From positions 7,316,001 through 7,380,000 of the forward strand of contig CM041465.1 of NCBI GenBank assembly GCA_023213395.1: a stretch of 64,000 nt of DNA, read 5' to 3'. The translations under genes and the position numbers were made by a program. Below, piece by piece: positions 33,721 to 45,345 of the stretch. The notes beneath the pieces are model-generated. The model was given only the letters and a program-made list of their open reading frames with translations, searched no databases and was not told where the DNA came from. Every line of letters begins with the position of its first letter. Position 1 is the stretch's first letter. The DNA comes from Cycas panzhihuaensis. Its lineage: Eukaryota > Cycadophyta.

Positions 33721-34089
33721 ATCAATAACTAATGCAAAAGTTGAATGTGCATCAAGAGCATACCTTTTGGGTGGCTTGGATATTCTGATGGATCTCCTAA
33801 CCCAATGAGATGCATCAACCTGTGGCTGCTTAGATTGTTGTTTTTCTTGTTCAGTCATGATATTCTATTGTTCAAGTTCTTGATTTTCATCTTTTTCCAC
33901 AACATCATCTTCCACTTTTATTTTCTTAATAGGTAACAACAACAATTGTTTGTTGTTCTTCAACTTTCTACATGGATTTCTCATTAAATACCACATCTCG
34001 GCGAATAATAAGCTTGTGGGTAGCAGTATCCCACAACCTATACCCTTTTGTTCCATCACCATAGCCAAAAAAAATACACTTCTTGGACT

Positions 34090-35250
34090 TTATGTCCAAC
34101 TTGGACCTTGTTCCTTTAAGACATGAGTGAAAGCATCACAACCAAAGACAACTAAATAGGAATAATTAACAAGTTTTCCTATCCATACCTCTTCAAGAAT
34201 CTTCCTATCTAGAGTTGTAGTGGGTGACTTGTTGATCAGGTAAACAACTGTATTTACAGCCTCATCCCAAAATTCTTGCCCCAAACTAGCAATACTAAGA
34301 ATACACCTGGCACGCTCCATAATGGCGCAATTCATCCTCTTAACTACCCCATTTTGTTGTAGAGTGCCAGGAACTATTTTCTGCCTGGCTATTCCATGCT
34401 CTTTGCAAAATTGATCAAATTCCTTCCAGCAAAACTCTCCCCCATTATCTATCCTGAGACACTTAATGCTCTTACCCATTTATTTCTCTACAAGAGCTTT
34501 TAGTTTCTTAAAACAGTCTAAGGCATCTGACTTCTTTTTGACAAGAAACATCTATACTGTACAAGAGTAGTCATCAATGAATGACACAAAATACAGTGAC
34601 CCTCTTAATGAAGCTACAGGTGTAGGTCCAAAATAATTTGAATGTAATAGCTGCAAAAAACTAAACTTCTAGTAGTGCATCAATAAACTAGAGCCTATTC
34701 TGTTTTCCAAATAGACAATGTTCACAAATATTGAGATCAAGAGATTTTAAACATGGTGGAAGGTTTCTATTGAGTAATATCTTTAGTCCTCTCTCGCTCA
34801 AGTGGTCCAGGTGGTGATGCCACAAAGTTATTGAATCCATGGCACCTATTGTTACCACCGCAGTTCCTCAGTTATAGTCTCCCCAATCAGCACATATAGA
34901 TTGTGTTCACATTTCCCATCCTTCATTACGACTAGAGCCCCCTTACAGACCTTTAAACAACCTTTTTCACTGATATATTTATAGCCCAACTCATCGAACT
35001 TACCCAAAGATAACAAGTTCTTCTTTAGCCCTAGAACATAACAAACTATCTGAATGGTACGAACAGCTCCATCATACATCTTCAGCTTGACTTCTCCTTC
35101 TCCTACAACCTTGCATGAGTTATTGTTGCCCATGTAAATTGTGCCTCCATCACGACTGGTATGAGAAGAACCAGTCCATGTGTGGTGTCATATGAAATGA
35201 AGCCCCTAAGTCCAATAGCCATATGTGCAACAACTATTCTCGAGAGTTTG
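34090..35250 (-). pseudogene. Copia-D protease and integrase (degenerate)
   Basis: The protease motif near 35190 reads WLLDLGASFHMTPHMDWFFS, so DSG is DLG. Pre-protease GNNNSCKVVGEGEVKLKM and VLGLKKNLLSLGKFDELG lie at 34990-35130. The integrase core at 34090-34479 has LRIDNGGEFCWKEFDQF with the second Asp kept, but NGVVKRMN replaces the catalytic Glu by Lys (codon 34339-34341). Confidence 0.82.
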
Positions 35251-35349
35251 TTGAAAGCAATTCACCATCTTCCTATGATCCTAAATTTTCAACTATGTTT
35301 GCATCTGAGCTCTACGAATTGGTTTTTCTTGCTTTTGCTTTCAATAGCC

Positions 35350-36022
35350 TGCAGTACTTCTTAAGATGTCCAAACTTCCCACAATGTCAACATTTCCCCC
35401 TTCTTTGCATCTTTAGACTTCGACTTAGAATGAAATCTACTCAATTGATTTTGTTTTGCAGCACTGCCCCTTACAAATAGGGCATATCACTAGAACACCA
35501 CTTTGAGATGTCTTTCGCCCCGATTCCTCTTCCAACAATGCTACCACCACATCATCGTAAATGAGGGTCCTAAAAGGATTTGCATTGTTGAGTGTCGTCG
35601 CCAGTTGGTCCCATGAGTCCGACAGCGAACAAAGTAGGGTTGCAACCCTATCTTCCTCCTCAATCTTCACTTTCACTGAACTTAGCTTGTTAATTAGCGT
35701 GTTGAACTCATTCAAATGGTCTACAATCGATGTTCCATCCTTCATTCTCAGATTGTACAATTGTCTCCAAAGAAAAATCCTACTTGATAATGACTTGATT
35801 TAATACAACTTGTTGAGTTTATCCCAAAGCCCATTCATTGTTGTCTCCTCTGCTACATTGAACAAAATTGAATCGATTAGGGATAGATGAATATCTACCC
35901 TAGGTTTCATATCCATAACATCCCAGTCTTCTACAAACATTACCGTTGGTTTGGTTGTTGCACCCTTAAGGGCTAGAGCACAGTTATCTTTAACCAACTT
36001 TGCTTGAATCTTCAGTTTTCAT
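35350..36022 (-). pseudogene. gag: Copia-D gag (degenerate)
   Basis: Starts MKTEDSSK at 36022 and, after a frame change, reads LVKDNCALALKGATTKP and WDKLNKLY, then YNLRMKDGTSIVDHLNEF and LLCSLSDSWDQLATTL. This is the Tnt1-like gag core. A zinc knuckle remnant HCGKFGHLKKYC lies near 35370-35400. Confidence 0.8.
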
Positions 36023-36082
36023 AGAGCAAAGTTCAACATGCCAGCTGCGTCTGGAACTGCCTAATAGCCGTGAATAACTTTC

Positions 36083-36180
36083 AGCTACCCAAAGGGGCAA
36101 CAACATGCCCCCTTGGGACTCCCCCAACATATTTGCACCCAATGAAATGCTCAATGCGAGGAGAATTTTACACATCAACT
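36083..36180 (-). repeat. Copia-D 5' LTR fragment
   Basis: Right-hand partner of 31816-31905. It starts or ends abruptly about 60 bp from the gag ATG; the rest of the LTR, the primer-binding site and leader are missing. Confidence 0.55.
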
Positions 36181-36238
36181 ATATAGCTAGCGTGTTGGCA
36201 ACTAAAATTGGCTTCACATCCAACATCTAGTTCAACTC

Positions 36239-36468
36239 TGTTAAGATATAATGTTTTATCTTACTAGAAAACAGGGGTAATGTGGCACCCCCCACTCACA
36301 ATGTAACTCTCACCTCATATTATGACACTTGTCATGTAGAGAAGGGTCAGTTACATTTCACTTTATAACGGTCAGAAATCAGTTATGTATTTATAGAGAC
36401 ATTGTCTCCAAGCTAATACAAGTGATTCTTCACACTCCCATAGTTTTACTCTGCATAGCAAAGGGAAG
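36239..36468 (+). repeat. Truncated LTR-like segment
   Basis: Begins TGTTAAGATATAATG with a 7-bp hairpin (TAAGATA and TATCTTA), much as the Copia-C LTR begins, and has a TATTTATAGAG box near 36390. It is cut at 36469 where Gypsy-E starts. No partner was found. Assignment rests on layout only. Confidence 0.35.
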
Positions 36469-37306
36469 TATTGGGACATATTTTGACACACTGGGCTATG
36501 TGGATACCACAGATAGGTTGTGTAACCATTGAGGTGCAGGCACAGACCGTACGGAGGTACGTATGATGCAGAAAGAGGAGAATTAGCATTCTAGGTACGT
36601 ATGACGCAAGCAGACAAAAAGGGTATGCACGGCAGAACCTGACTTAAGGATATCTGGGATGACATCATCAATACCTAAAGACGTACATACGAACATACGA
36701 ATGGATAAGACAATAGTTAAGGTGATTAACTAATGATTAACAAAGAGGTACACATATGGCTGAAAGGGTACGGTTATGACAGGGAGTCATAACCCTTCAG
36801 CGAAAGGACACAAAGAAGGCACATTTAAGAGAATCTTCAAGGACCATTCCAACAGTGAGAGCCGAACATTCCAAACATACAGTGGTACGATAGCCAGCAC
36901 GTATAATAGTAGCACAGAGCAATGTGCAATGATACATACCTTCTAGGAATGTATATGACAGCATTAGTGTATACGACTAGAATGCATAGGGAATGCATTC
37001 CAGCACCTGTTGTATAAAGACTTATTGCTTAATAATGGAAGAGTTATGTGGAAAATGTTGATTCTATATGTTTTATGAGGATTGAATGATGAATATTGCC
37101 GTTTATGGTACTGTTGTGTGTAAATGATGAATACTGCCGTTTATGGTACTGTTGTGTGTAAATTGTGACATGGTTGTATGGAATTATGAATAAATCTGTG
37201 TTGATCTAAGTGTATGAAGCATATTGACTGTATCCTAAACTAGACTACCAGTGATACCTTGACAAGTGTACTTTCTCACGAGTGTAGTGAGAAACCAAAG
37301 TCAACA
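36469..37306 (+). repeat. Gypsy-E 5' LTR
   Basis: Related to the Gypsy-I LTRs: TATTGGGACATA at the start (TG mutated to TA), a shared GTTATGACAGGGAGTCATAA-like middle, CCTTGACAAGTGTAC near the end, and the end TCAACA. It contains iterated TACGTA-type motifs and a 38-bp tandem duplication at 37085-37160. Confidence 0.8.
37085..37160. repeat. 38-bp tandem duplication in Gypsy-E LTR
   Basis: AATGATGAATATTGCCGTTT and the next 18 bases are repeated at 37123 with one substitution. The homologous place in Gypsy-I LTRs is single copy. Confidence 0.85.
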
Positions 37307-37448
37307 TTGATTATGTTGCCTACGTCCACTAAGGAGGGACTAGGGCCAGGATTTTCACAAGGGGGAGCATGTTCAAAGGACAAAGGACCCTGGCTATCGT
37401 CATGATGGCAGGATGTAACTAAGCCTCTAACAACTAGGGGACCTTCCA

Positions 37449-38830
37449 ATGTCACCTAAGAGGCCTTCAAAGACAGGAGAGCCACAAAAGGATACTTCAC
37501 CTAAAGGGAAAGAAACAAGTAGCCAGAAAGCATTGCGATGGTCAAAGGAGTCAAAATTGAAAAGGGCAAGAAGACTAAGTTCGCATAATAACGAGACTAA
37601 GAGACAGTCTGTTGAAGAATCTGAGGCAAGTGGAGCCCAGACACCTCAGGAGCAAGGAGAGGGAAACAATGGCGAGCAAATGGTATTAACACCGCCAATC
37701 AAGTATGACTGTTAAGTCCAGAAGGAAGAAAAACCAAAAGTGAATAAGGAACATAAAGATGCCCTAAGGAAAGCGCAGAACATACTTGTGGAAGATACCC
37801 CAAAGGATCTAAGTGATAAAAAAAAGAAGGCGGAGGAAGGTCCCTCAGCATATTGGGAAAATAAGTTAACAAGGCAACTTTTTGAGGATTCGACAGACAG
37901 AGGGTCTGAGCAATCGTATATAGTGGTCACACCATTGACAGTACAAATGCCAAGTGCGTCGAAGCCTATACACCTAAAGGCGCCATTCAAGAATCCCCAT
38001 TTTGGAAGGGATAGCATTGTGGTAAGCACTCCACATACACCACCTAAAGTGAAGAGTGGAAAAGAAGAAGTAGAATCCCTTGAGGAGGTGAAAGCAGAAG
38101 AATCACCACTAGGTGGGACACCAGTGCAATCACCCAGGATGGACGACTACAGGGATTTTGGCAAATTGATCTTCAATGACACCTCAAACGTAGCAAAGCA
38201 TATATATTTGTTCCAGAACTTGATTGATGTAAAGAAAATCACAGATGAGGACGAAATAAAAGCAAGATTTACTTACACACTGAGGGGAGTACCATTGGCA
38301 TGGCACAAAGAGTTGAATAAGAAGGACACATGGGCTAACATAAAGAAGTCCTTTGAAGAAAGGTTTCAGAAGTTCAAAAACAACAAAGCTATGGAAATCG
38401 CCTGAAGGGAAATCACACAAAGACCCGGAGAATCAGTACTGACTTACATTAGTCGTATGAAAATCATCGCTGCAAATATGATCAATGAAACAGTGACAGA
38501 TCACAACATAAAGAATTATTTTGTTAGAGGATTAAACAAAAAGTTGAGGTCTATGATGCATGCACATCCATTAAAATCGTTTAAAAACGCCCAGGAGTTG
38601 GCACTAGATTTTGAAGCAGAGATGCATGCTCAAGTCAGAGGGCACGACCCCCCTTCTACTAAAAGATTACAAGAGGAAATAAGGGAGATAAAGCAAAATT
38701 AGCATAACCGACCCTTCTGTCAGGTGGGAATCTCAAAAAAAGAATCAAAAGTGGAAACTTTGAGAAAGAAAGTAACAAGATTAAAGATGAAAAATAGTAG
38801 AGAAGAGGAAGTGGCAAAGAAAAAAGAGGA
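37449..38830 (+). pseudogene. gag: Gypsy-E gag, copy 1
   Basis: ATG 37449, MSPKRPSKTGEPQKDTSPKG. Three small indels near 37690-37730 break the frame that is open in copy 2. The core MDDYRDFGKLIFNDTS, then RFTYTLRGVPLAWHKEL, is followed by a TGA at 38403 and a TAG at 38700. The pattern is that of a retrotransposon capsid region of the Ty3-gypsy type. Confidence 0.85.
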
Positions 38831-38862
38831 CACTAAGCCTCTAACAACTAGGGGACCTTCCA

Positions 38863-40250
38863 ATGCCACCTAAGAGGCCTTCAAAGGCAGGAGAGCCACA
38901 AAAGGATACTTCACCTAAAGGGAAAGAAACAAGTAGCCAGAAAGCATTGCGATGGTCAAAGGAGTCAAAATTGAGAAGGGCAAGAAGACTAAGTTCGCAT
39001 AATAACGAGACTAAGAGACAGTCTGTTGAAGAATCTGAGGCAAGTGGAGCCCAGACACCTCAGGAGCAAGGAGAGGGAAACAATGGCGAGCAAATGGTAT
39101 TAACACCTGCCCCAATCAAGTATGACCTGTTAAGTCCAGAGAAGGAAGAAAAACCAAAAGTGAATAAGGAACATAAAGATGCCCTAAGGAAAGCGCAGAA
39201 CATACTTGTGGAAGATACCCCAAAGGATCTAAGTGATAAAAAAAAGAAGGCGGAGGAAGGTCCCTCAGCATATTGGGAAAATAAGTTAACAAGGCAACTT
39301 TTTGAGGATTCGACAGACAGAGGGTCTGAGCAATCGTATATAGTGGTCACACCATTGACAGTACAAATGCCAAGTGCGTCGAAGCCTATACACCTAAAGG
39401 CGCCATTCAAGAATCCCCATTTTGGAAGGGATAGCATTGTGGTAAGCACTCCACATACACCACCTAAAGTGAAGAGTGGAAAAGAAGAAGTAGAATCCCT
39501 TGAGGAGGTGAAAGCAGAAGAATCACCACTAGGTGGGACACCAGTGCAATCACCCAGGATGGACGACTACAGGGATTTTGGCAAATTGATCTTCAATGAC
39601 ACCTCAGACGTAGCAAAGCATATATATTTGTTCCAGAACTTGATTGATGTAAAGAAAATCACAGATGAGGACGAAATAAAAGCAAGATTTACTTACACAC
39701 TGAGGGGAGTACCATTGGCATGGCACAAAGAGTTGAATAAGAAGGAAACATGGGCTAACATAAAGAAGTCCTTTGAAGAAAGGTTTCAGAAGTTCAAAAA
39801 CAACGAAGCTATGGAAATCGCCTGAAGGGAAATCACACAAAGACCCGGAGAATCAGTACTGACTTACATTAGTCGTATGAAAATCATCGCTGCAAATATG
39901 ATCAATGAAACAGTGACAGATCACAACATAAAGAATTATTTTGTTAGAGGATTAAACAAAAAGTTGAGGTCTATGATGCATGCACATCCATTAAAATCGT
40001 TTAAAAACGCCCAGGAGTTGGCACTAGATTTTGAAGCAGAGATGCATGCTCAAGTCAGAGGGCACGACCCCCCTTCTACTAAAAGATTACAAGAGGAAAT
40101 AAGGGAGATAAAGCAAAATTAGCATAACCGACCCTTCTGTCAGGTGGGAATCTCAAAAAAAGAATCAAAAGTGGAAACTTTGAGAAAGAAAGTAACAAGA
40201 TTAAAGATGAAAAATAGTAGAGAAGAGGAAGTGGCAAAGAAAAAAGAGGA
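38863..40250 (+). pseudogene. gag: Gypsy-E gag, copy 2
   Basis: 320 open codons from ATG 38863 (MPPKRPSKAGEPQKDTSPKG) to the TGA at 39823, then 81 codons (39877-40122) with MKIIAANMINETVTDHNIKN, a region continuous with the core in Gypsy-I. The N-terminal 130 residues are basic and then acidic and low in complexity. The TGA stands where Gypsy-I has an arginine codon (EIALREIRQRPGES), so it is a CGA-to-TGA type mutation. Confidence 0.88.
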
Positions 40251-41003
40251 CAGAGAGTTTTCAGGTTGAAAAATGGTGCCACATCTGCGAAGAAAGTTCA
40301 CACACGACAAAGGAATGTGAAATCAATCCGAAAAATAGTGCAATGCACCAAAGAGACAAATGGTGCCACATATGTGATATGGCTAGTCATACGATAAAGA
40401 ATTGTTTTTACAACCCTAGAGGAAGATCGTATAGAGAATGAAGTAGGGGAAGAGGAAGCAACCCACCTCGAAATATATACACAACAAGTAGTACATAAGA
40501 ATCCTCGAAGAAGAAGCAACCAATGGGAGATGTCTCATATGTCTACAATTCGGGCATTAGAAATCGGAATGCCCAACTAAGCAGCACTGCGAAGACAAAC
40601 CGTTCGTATGCAACAATTGTGGGCCAAGTGAACATAGAACGAAAGAATGCAAAGGGAAAGCAAAGGCAACCAATCTAATGACGATCATACCGAAGAATGG
40701 TAAAAATGTAAAACTCCAAAAGAAGCAAAAAGAAACACGGAAAAAGGGTATCCAAACCCACCAACCAAGATAAATCGATTCAGACAAACGAAGCAAGTAT
40801 TGGAAGAGCTAACCCAGATAGAGACTATGCTACCAATGGGTAAATCAGAAACTAAACATGTGTATGTAAGGAAAAATAAACAAAAGAGAAAGGAGAGAGT
40901 ACCAGAGGAACAAAAAACACAACCTCAAGTGGTACAAATGGAAGAATTATTTAAGGGATTACCAACAGAGGATATTCCATAGATGTTATTGTTTATGGAA
41001 AAT
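40251..41003 (+). pseudogene. Gypsy-E gag tail with four zinc knuckles
   Basis: Across several frames: WCHICEESSHTTKECEI (about 40275), WCHICDMASHTIKNCFY (about 40360), a CLICLQFGH-KSECP-like knuckle (about 40535) and CNNCGPSEHRTKECKGKAKA (about 40610). Then LMTIIPKNGKNVK and MEELFKGLPTEDIP before a stop at 40981. Four CX2CX4HX4C knuckles is unusual; gypsy gags normally have one or two. Confidence 0.75.
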
Positions 41004-41907
41004 GATCCCAAAGTAGAGTGTAATTGGTGAAGAAGTCAATTACCAACCTTTCTCCTTGAGACCCTAAGGTGTTAATGTAGAATTCCCAATAACATCAAAA
41101 TAAGAATGAACCCCTAAAAGGAAAAATTCTACACCAAATCATTCATACTTGCCATTGCTCTGAGGTAGGAAGAATAATACTTTTATTAAACTAGAAAAAT
41201 CTCCATTTAATGGTAGAGAAAACAACTAGCAAAAGAATGGTCAAGTTACAAGGAATAAATGATACAATTATACCATAAGGGGGCCTCCAACCCTCCAAGT
41301 GCACTCTCAATGATGCTCCCAAGTCAAGTGTCTTTCACATACAAGAACCAAGTCTCCAACAACGTAAATGAGCTCAGGAGGGCTCAATTTATAGAAAGAA
41401 ACCCAAAATGCATGTTTAACATGTGGCAATCATGCAAGTACAACCACTAACAACCAGAATGCATGTTGTCCAAATGGCATTCATGCAATTCCAAAATGTT
41501 GCAACTTGGTACCTAGGGCTAACGAACTCCAATTTGGCTCAAATTTGGTACACGTATAGGTACACGTCCCCATTACTTCATTAAAATGTTAGCTCATTTC
41601 AATATCATTTGACCCCATTTTCATTGATTTAATAATAGTATGTATTTGTTGTTTTTTTGTTGGCTGTGGGATCAATTTTCTGCAAAACAAGGCTTGTAAC
41701 CTAATCAAATGATATTTTTTGAACCCCACCTTTTCCACACATGTAGTGGGATGTGTCTTCTTCCTTTCCACAAAATTTCATATCAGTTTGACACCATTTG
41801 GCCCTATCTCTTTCAGTTATGCCAATGCCTAGCAATGTTTGCCTCCTATTGACATATGGTAGATCCTCCTAGATCATGGCTACCCTTCCTTGGAAAACAA
41901 CCAACTC
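41004..41907 (-). repeat. Candidate Gypsy-F 3' LTR and 3' UTR
   Basis: Between the end of pol and Gypsy-E. A minus-strand TATAAATTGAG box lies near 41385-41397 and a plus-strand AGGAATAAATG near 41250. No second copy was recognised, so this rests on position only. Confidence 0.35.
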
Positions 41908-44900
41908 CTATTTCGCTTTGAATTGGAGATGGGGGAAGCGTTGTTGTCCTTGTTGCCTACTAAACCACTTGACCTTACTAAGCAATTGTCCTACTACTCC
42001 AATCCTGAAATATTGATGTGTCTTATGTCTTGTTTTGGTGGATTTTCTCTCCAAGATACAATCTTCCTTGAGAGGCTCCTCACTTTCCAAATACAAGTCA
42101 TCAACTGAAGGTAAAGTGAACTGGTCATGCTCCTCATCTAGCATGGAGGGCTCAAAGAGTTTTAAATATTCAGCATTTACTACTGAATATATTTGCATAT
42201 AAGGTGGAAGATCAAGTCGAAAAGCATTGCCACCTACTTTTCTCAAACTCTTGAGTAGTCCATACCTTATAGGTTTGAGTTTCTTGCCTTCTCCTTTTAA
42301 CCTTTCCTTGCTCAAGTATAACCATACCAAATCTCCTTTTTGAAAAGTACACTCTTGCCTATGCTTGTCATGTCTTTCCTTGTACTTTTGCTGACTCCTT
42401 AGAAGTTGATCATGTACTTCTTTGTGGACTCTCTGGATCTTCTCCAAGTATCTTAAAGCCTTGTCATGCCCCTTCTTCTCTTTGACGAATCCTTTCTTAG
42501 CTTGTATGGAAAACTCTAAGTCAAATGGACTTTGAGGCAAGTATCCCAAACAAACTTCAAAAGGTGATTTATAGTGTGATGCATGCATTGCCCTATTAAA
42601 TGCAAATTATAGAAAAACCAATGATTCATCCCAAGTCTTTGGATGCTTGGAATTGTATCCCCTTAATAAATGTACCAAAGTTGAGTTCATTGCTTCAGTT
42701 TGTCCATTTGTTTGAGGATGGAAACTTGTACTCCTCTTCAATTTGGTGTCCATCATCTCCCATAGTGTCTTCCAAAATGATGAAAGGAATCGAGTGTCCC
42801 GATATGAAATGATGGAAGAAGGCAAGCCAAAATTCTTCCATACATGCTCAAAGAACAACTCAAGTGCCCTTGTTCCTGTGATTGTCTTCTTACAAGGTAT
42901 TAGACGTATCATTTTGCCGAATAGGAAGTGGTGTATACAATCCTAATTTTCTAGAAGAAGGCTTAAAAGTATTACACATTACACATCCTTTTACATATTT
43001 CCTTACATCATTTTGCATCTTTGGTCATATAACATATCTTCTCAAGTTTGCTAAAGTTTTCTCTATACCAAAGTGACCAGCTACTTTAGAAGTATAGAGT
43101 TCTGTATGTCACTTGATCTTGTCTCCTTTTGATGGAACATAGAGCTACTCCCCTTTGAAAAGTAGACCATCCTTCCAAGCAAGTTGGGAAGGTCTTCCTT
43201 TCGCTAGGTTCTCTAATTCTTCCTTCAAGACTTCATCTTCATGGTACAAGTCTTTGTACTCTTCATGATGCATTGGTTCCACCTGCAAACTCATAAGAGA
43301 ACTACAAACAAAAGTAGAAGAAGAAGAAGTGGAACAAGGTGGCCTAGATAACATATCAGCAATTTTGTTAGTAGATCCCTTTTTGTACTTAATTACAATA
43401 TTGAATTATTGTAAATAACTCATCCACTTCATGTGTCTTGCTTGTTGTAATTTACTTTGGGTTTGTGAAAATTGACGAGGCTTATGATTGGTATGAACTA
43501 CAAGCTCTCTTCCAAGTAAGTAGGACCTCCAATGCTTGCATGTCTGATGTAGTGCGAACATTTCTCGATCATATGTTGGGTAGTTTTTTACTTGAGGGGT
43601 GAAGACTTCCGAATGGTAAGCAATAGGCTTCCCATCTTGAATAAGGACAGCTCCCATCGCATTTCCACTTGCATCAGCTTCTACTTCAAAAGGCCTTTAC
43701 AAATTTGGCATTGCCAAAACTGACACTTCACAAATTTTCTTCTTTAAAAAAAGAAAAGCTTCTTCCTCCTTGGAACCCCAAGTAAACTTTTTACTAACTT
43801 TTGTCAATCCATGTAGAGGTGTTGCAACCTGTGAGAAATGAAAAATAAACTTTCTCAAGTATTGACAAGCTCCTAAAAAACTTCTCACCTCCGTGGTGTT
43901 TGTTGGCCTAGGCCATTTGAGGATGGCTTGAGTCTTGAGTGGATCAATGCTCAACTTTTCTCCTCCAACCACAAAGCCTAAAAAGACTAAGTTCTCCTTG
44001 CCAAATTCACACTTCTTCACATTAAGCTTCAAATGATGCTTAGCCAAAGTCTTCAAAACTTCTTCTATATGCTGCAAATGTTCCTCCCATATGTTGCTGA
44101 AAATCAAAATGTCATCAAGATAGACAACAACAGAATTATCCAAGTAAAGCATTAACACTTCATTCATTAACCTCATGAATGTTGCAGAAGCATTACACAA
44201 TCTGAAAGGCATAACCATCCATTCAAAGAGTCCTTACTTTGTTTTGAAAGTCGTCTTCCATGTGTCCTCCTCTTTGACCCTAACTTGGTGATAACCACTT
44301 TTCAAATCCAACTTAGTAAAATAATAAGCATGCTAAATTTGATTAAGCAAATCATCTATGCGAGGCAAGGGGTAGCGATTTTTAATTGTGATTTTATTCA
44401 AAGCACGAAAGTCTACACACATTCTCCATCCTCCATCCTTCTTATGCACCAAGACAATTGGTGACCCACAAGGTGAACATGAAGGTCTTATGACCCCTTG
44501 ATCAAGCAGCTCCTCAACTTGCCTCTTTATCTCATTATTCTCTGCAATGGAGTGTCTGTACAAAGCAACATTAGGCAATGGTGCATCTCCTACAAGAGTG
44601 ATTTCATGCTCTATTTTTCGCTTTGATGGTAGCCCCATCAACATGCTGAAATAGATTGTCATACCTTCTCTTCAACTCCTCAATTTGTTGGATTTGTTTA
44701 GGTGATATAAGAAGAGTGTGAGTAGAAGGGCCTCCATCTCTTGGCTCTTCTTTTCTCTTTACCATTAAGATGATAAATTTGCTACATACATTGATCATTT
44801 TTTTTGCTTGAATGGCTGAAATTAATGTCATCTTATCTAAGTGCTTCTTTGTAGCCTTTATGATGAAGCCCTTGTTATCCTTCATCAACCGATACTTTCT

Positions 44901-45200
44901 CTCCCTTCGATAGAAGAGTGCATCTCGATCCCCCAAGTAGGGACTCCCAAGTTCAACATGGCATACATCTAATGGTACCACATCACATATCACTTCATCA
45001 ACAAAAGCATTAGTGATGAAAATTTTAAGTGTACATTGTTTTGATATTCGCATTTCCACATTTTTATGGATCCAACCAAGAGGATATGGGTGAAGGTGAG
45101 GAGTAGTTACCAACCCAAGGCTCTTTACCAAATTTTCTGAGATCAAATTCTTTTGACTCCTCGGATCTATAATGGCACCAATAATATTATTTCCTACTCG
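41908..45200 (-). pseudogene. pol: Gypsy-F pol: protease, RT, RNase H, integrase
   Basis: Protease AIIDPRSQKNLISENLV (about 45190-45130) has DPRS where D-S/T-G is usual. [57 protein letters not shown], then VVYLDDILIFS with intact DD near 44115-44145. RNase H: MGAVLIQDGKPIAYHSEVF and NYPTYDREMFALHQ. Integrase: YVKGCVMCNTFKPSSRKLG, then SYRDTRFLSSFWKTL, where the usual SDRD Asp is Tyr, then TSFHPQTNGQTEAMN. The tail ends LERKSTKTRHKTHQ and AKWFSRQQ-like, a chromodomain-type C-terminus. Frames break at several points. Confidence 0.88.
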
Positions 45201-45345
45201 AAGCTTCGAGTGAAATAATTCCTCCCTTGTAGCATCATCTCAATAATTTGTAAGTAGAGTAACCTTCTCTTCTTCTCCTTCACTTTAAAGCTCCACCTCA
45301 GGAAATAGTGCTTTCCATTTTTCCTTCTTTCTTGATTCCATATCC

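Larger units (their letters stand above)
31600..36180 (-). mobile_element. Copia-D, decayed minus-strand Ty1-copia element
   Basis: Minus-strand order from right to left: gag (36022-35350), protease, integrase, RT, RNase H (to about 32300). A polypurine tract CTTCAAGTGGGAGAA lies near 32098-32112. LTR fragments at both ends share a segment of about 95 bp (31816-31905 and 36083-36180). The right LTR is cut off about 60 bp before gag, so the promoter part, primer-binding site and leader are deleted. Ends are approximate. Confidence 0.8.
37418..40250. repeat. 1.41-kb tandem duplication of gag
   Basis: Unit 1 is 37418-38830 and unit 2 is 38832-40250. They differ by about six substitutions and three small indels (total 6 bp). 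The junction shows only two or three bases of homology (AC at the unit ends). Both units carry the same two nonsense codons. Confidence 0.92.
36469..41003 (+). mobile_element. Gypsy-E, truncated gag-bearing gypsy element
   Basis: One 838-bp LTR, then gag (present twice in tandem), zinc knuckles and a short downstream segment. Sequence related to Gypsy-I stops at about 41003, just after a LLFMEN motif. No pol and no 3' LTR follow. The break is probably an insertion or deletion boundary with the minus-strand Gypsy-F. Confidence 0.8.

Noticed and set aside
39060-39449. Minus-strand 129-codon frame antisense to Gypsy-E gag
   Set aside because: Present in both tandem gag copies only because the DNA is duplicated; composition is that of an antisense strand.
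37418-40250. CRISPR or prokaryotic repeat array
   Set aside because: The repeats are one long tandem gag duplication in plant DNA, with no short regularly spaced repeats and no cas genes.
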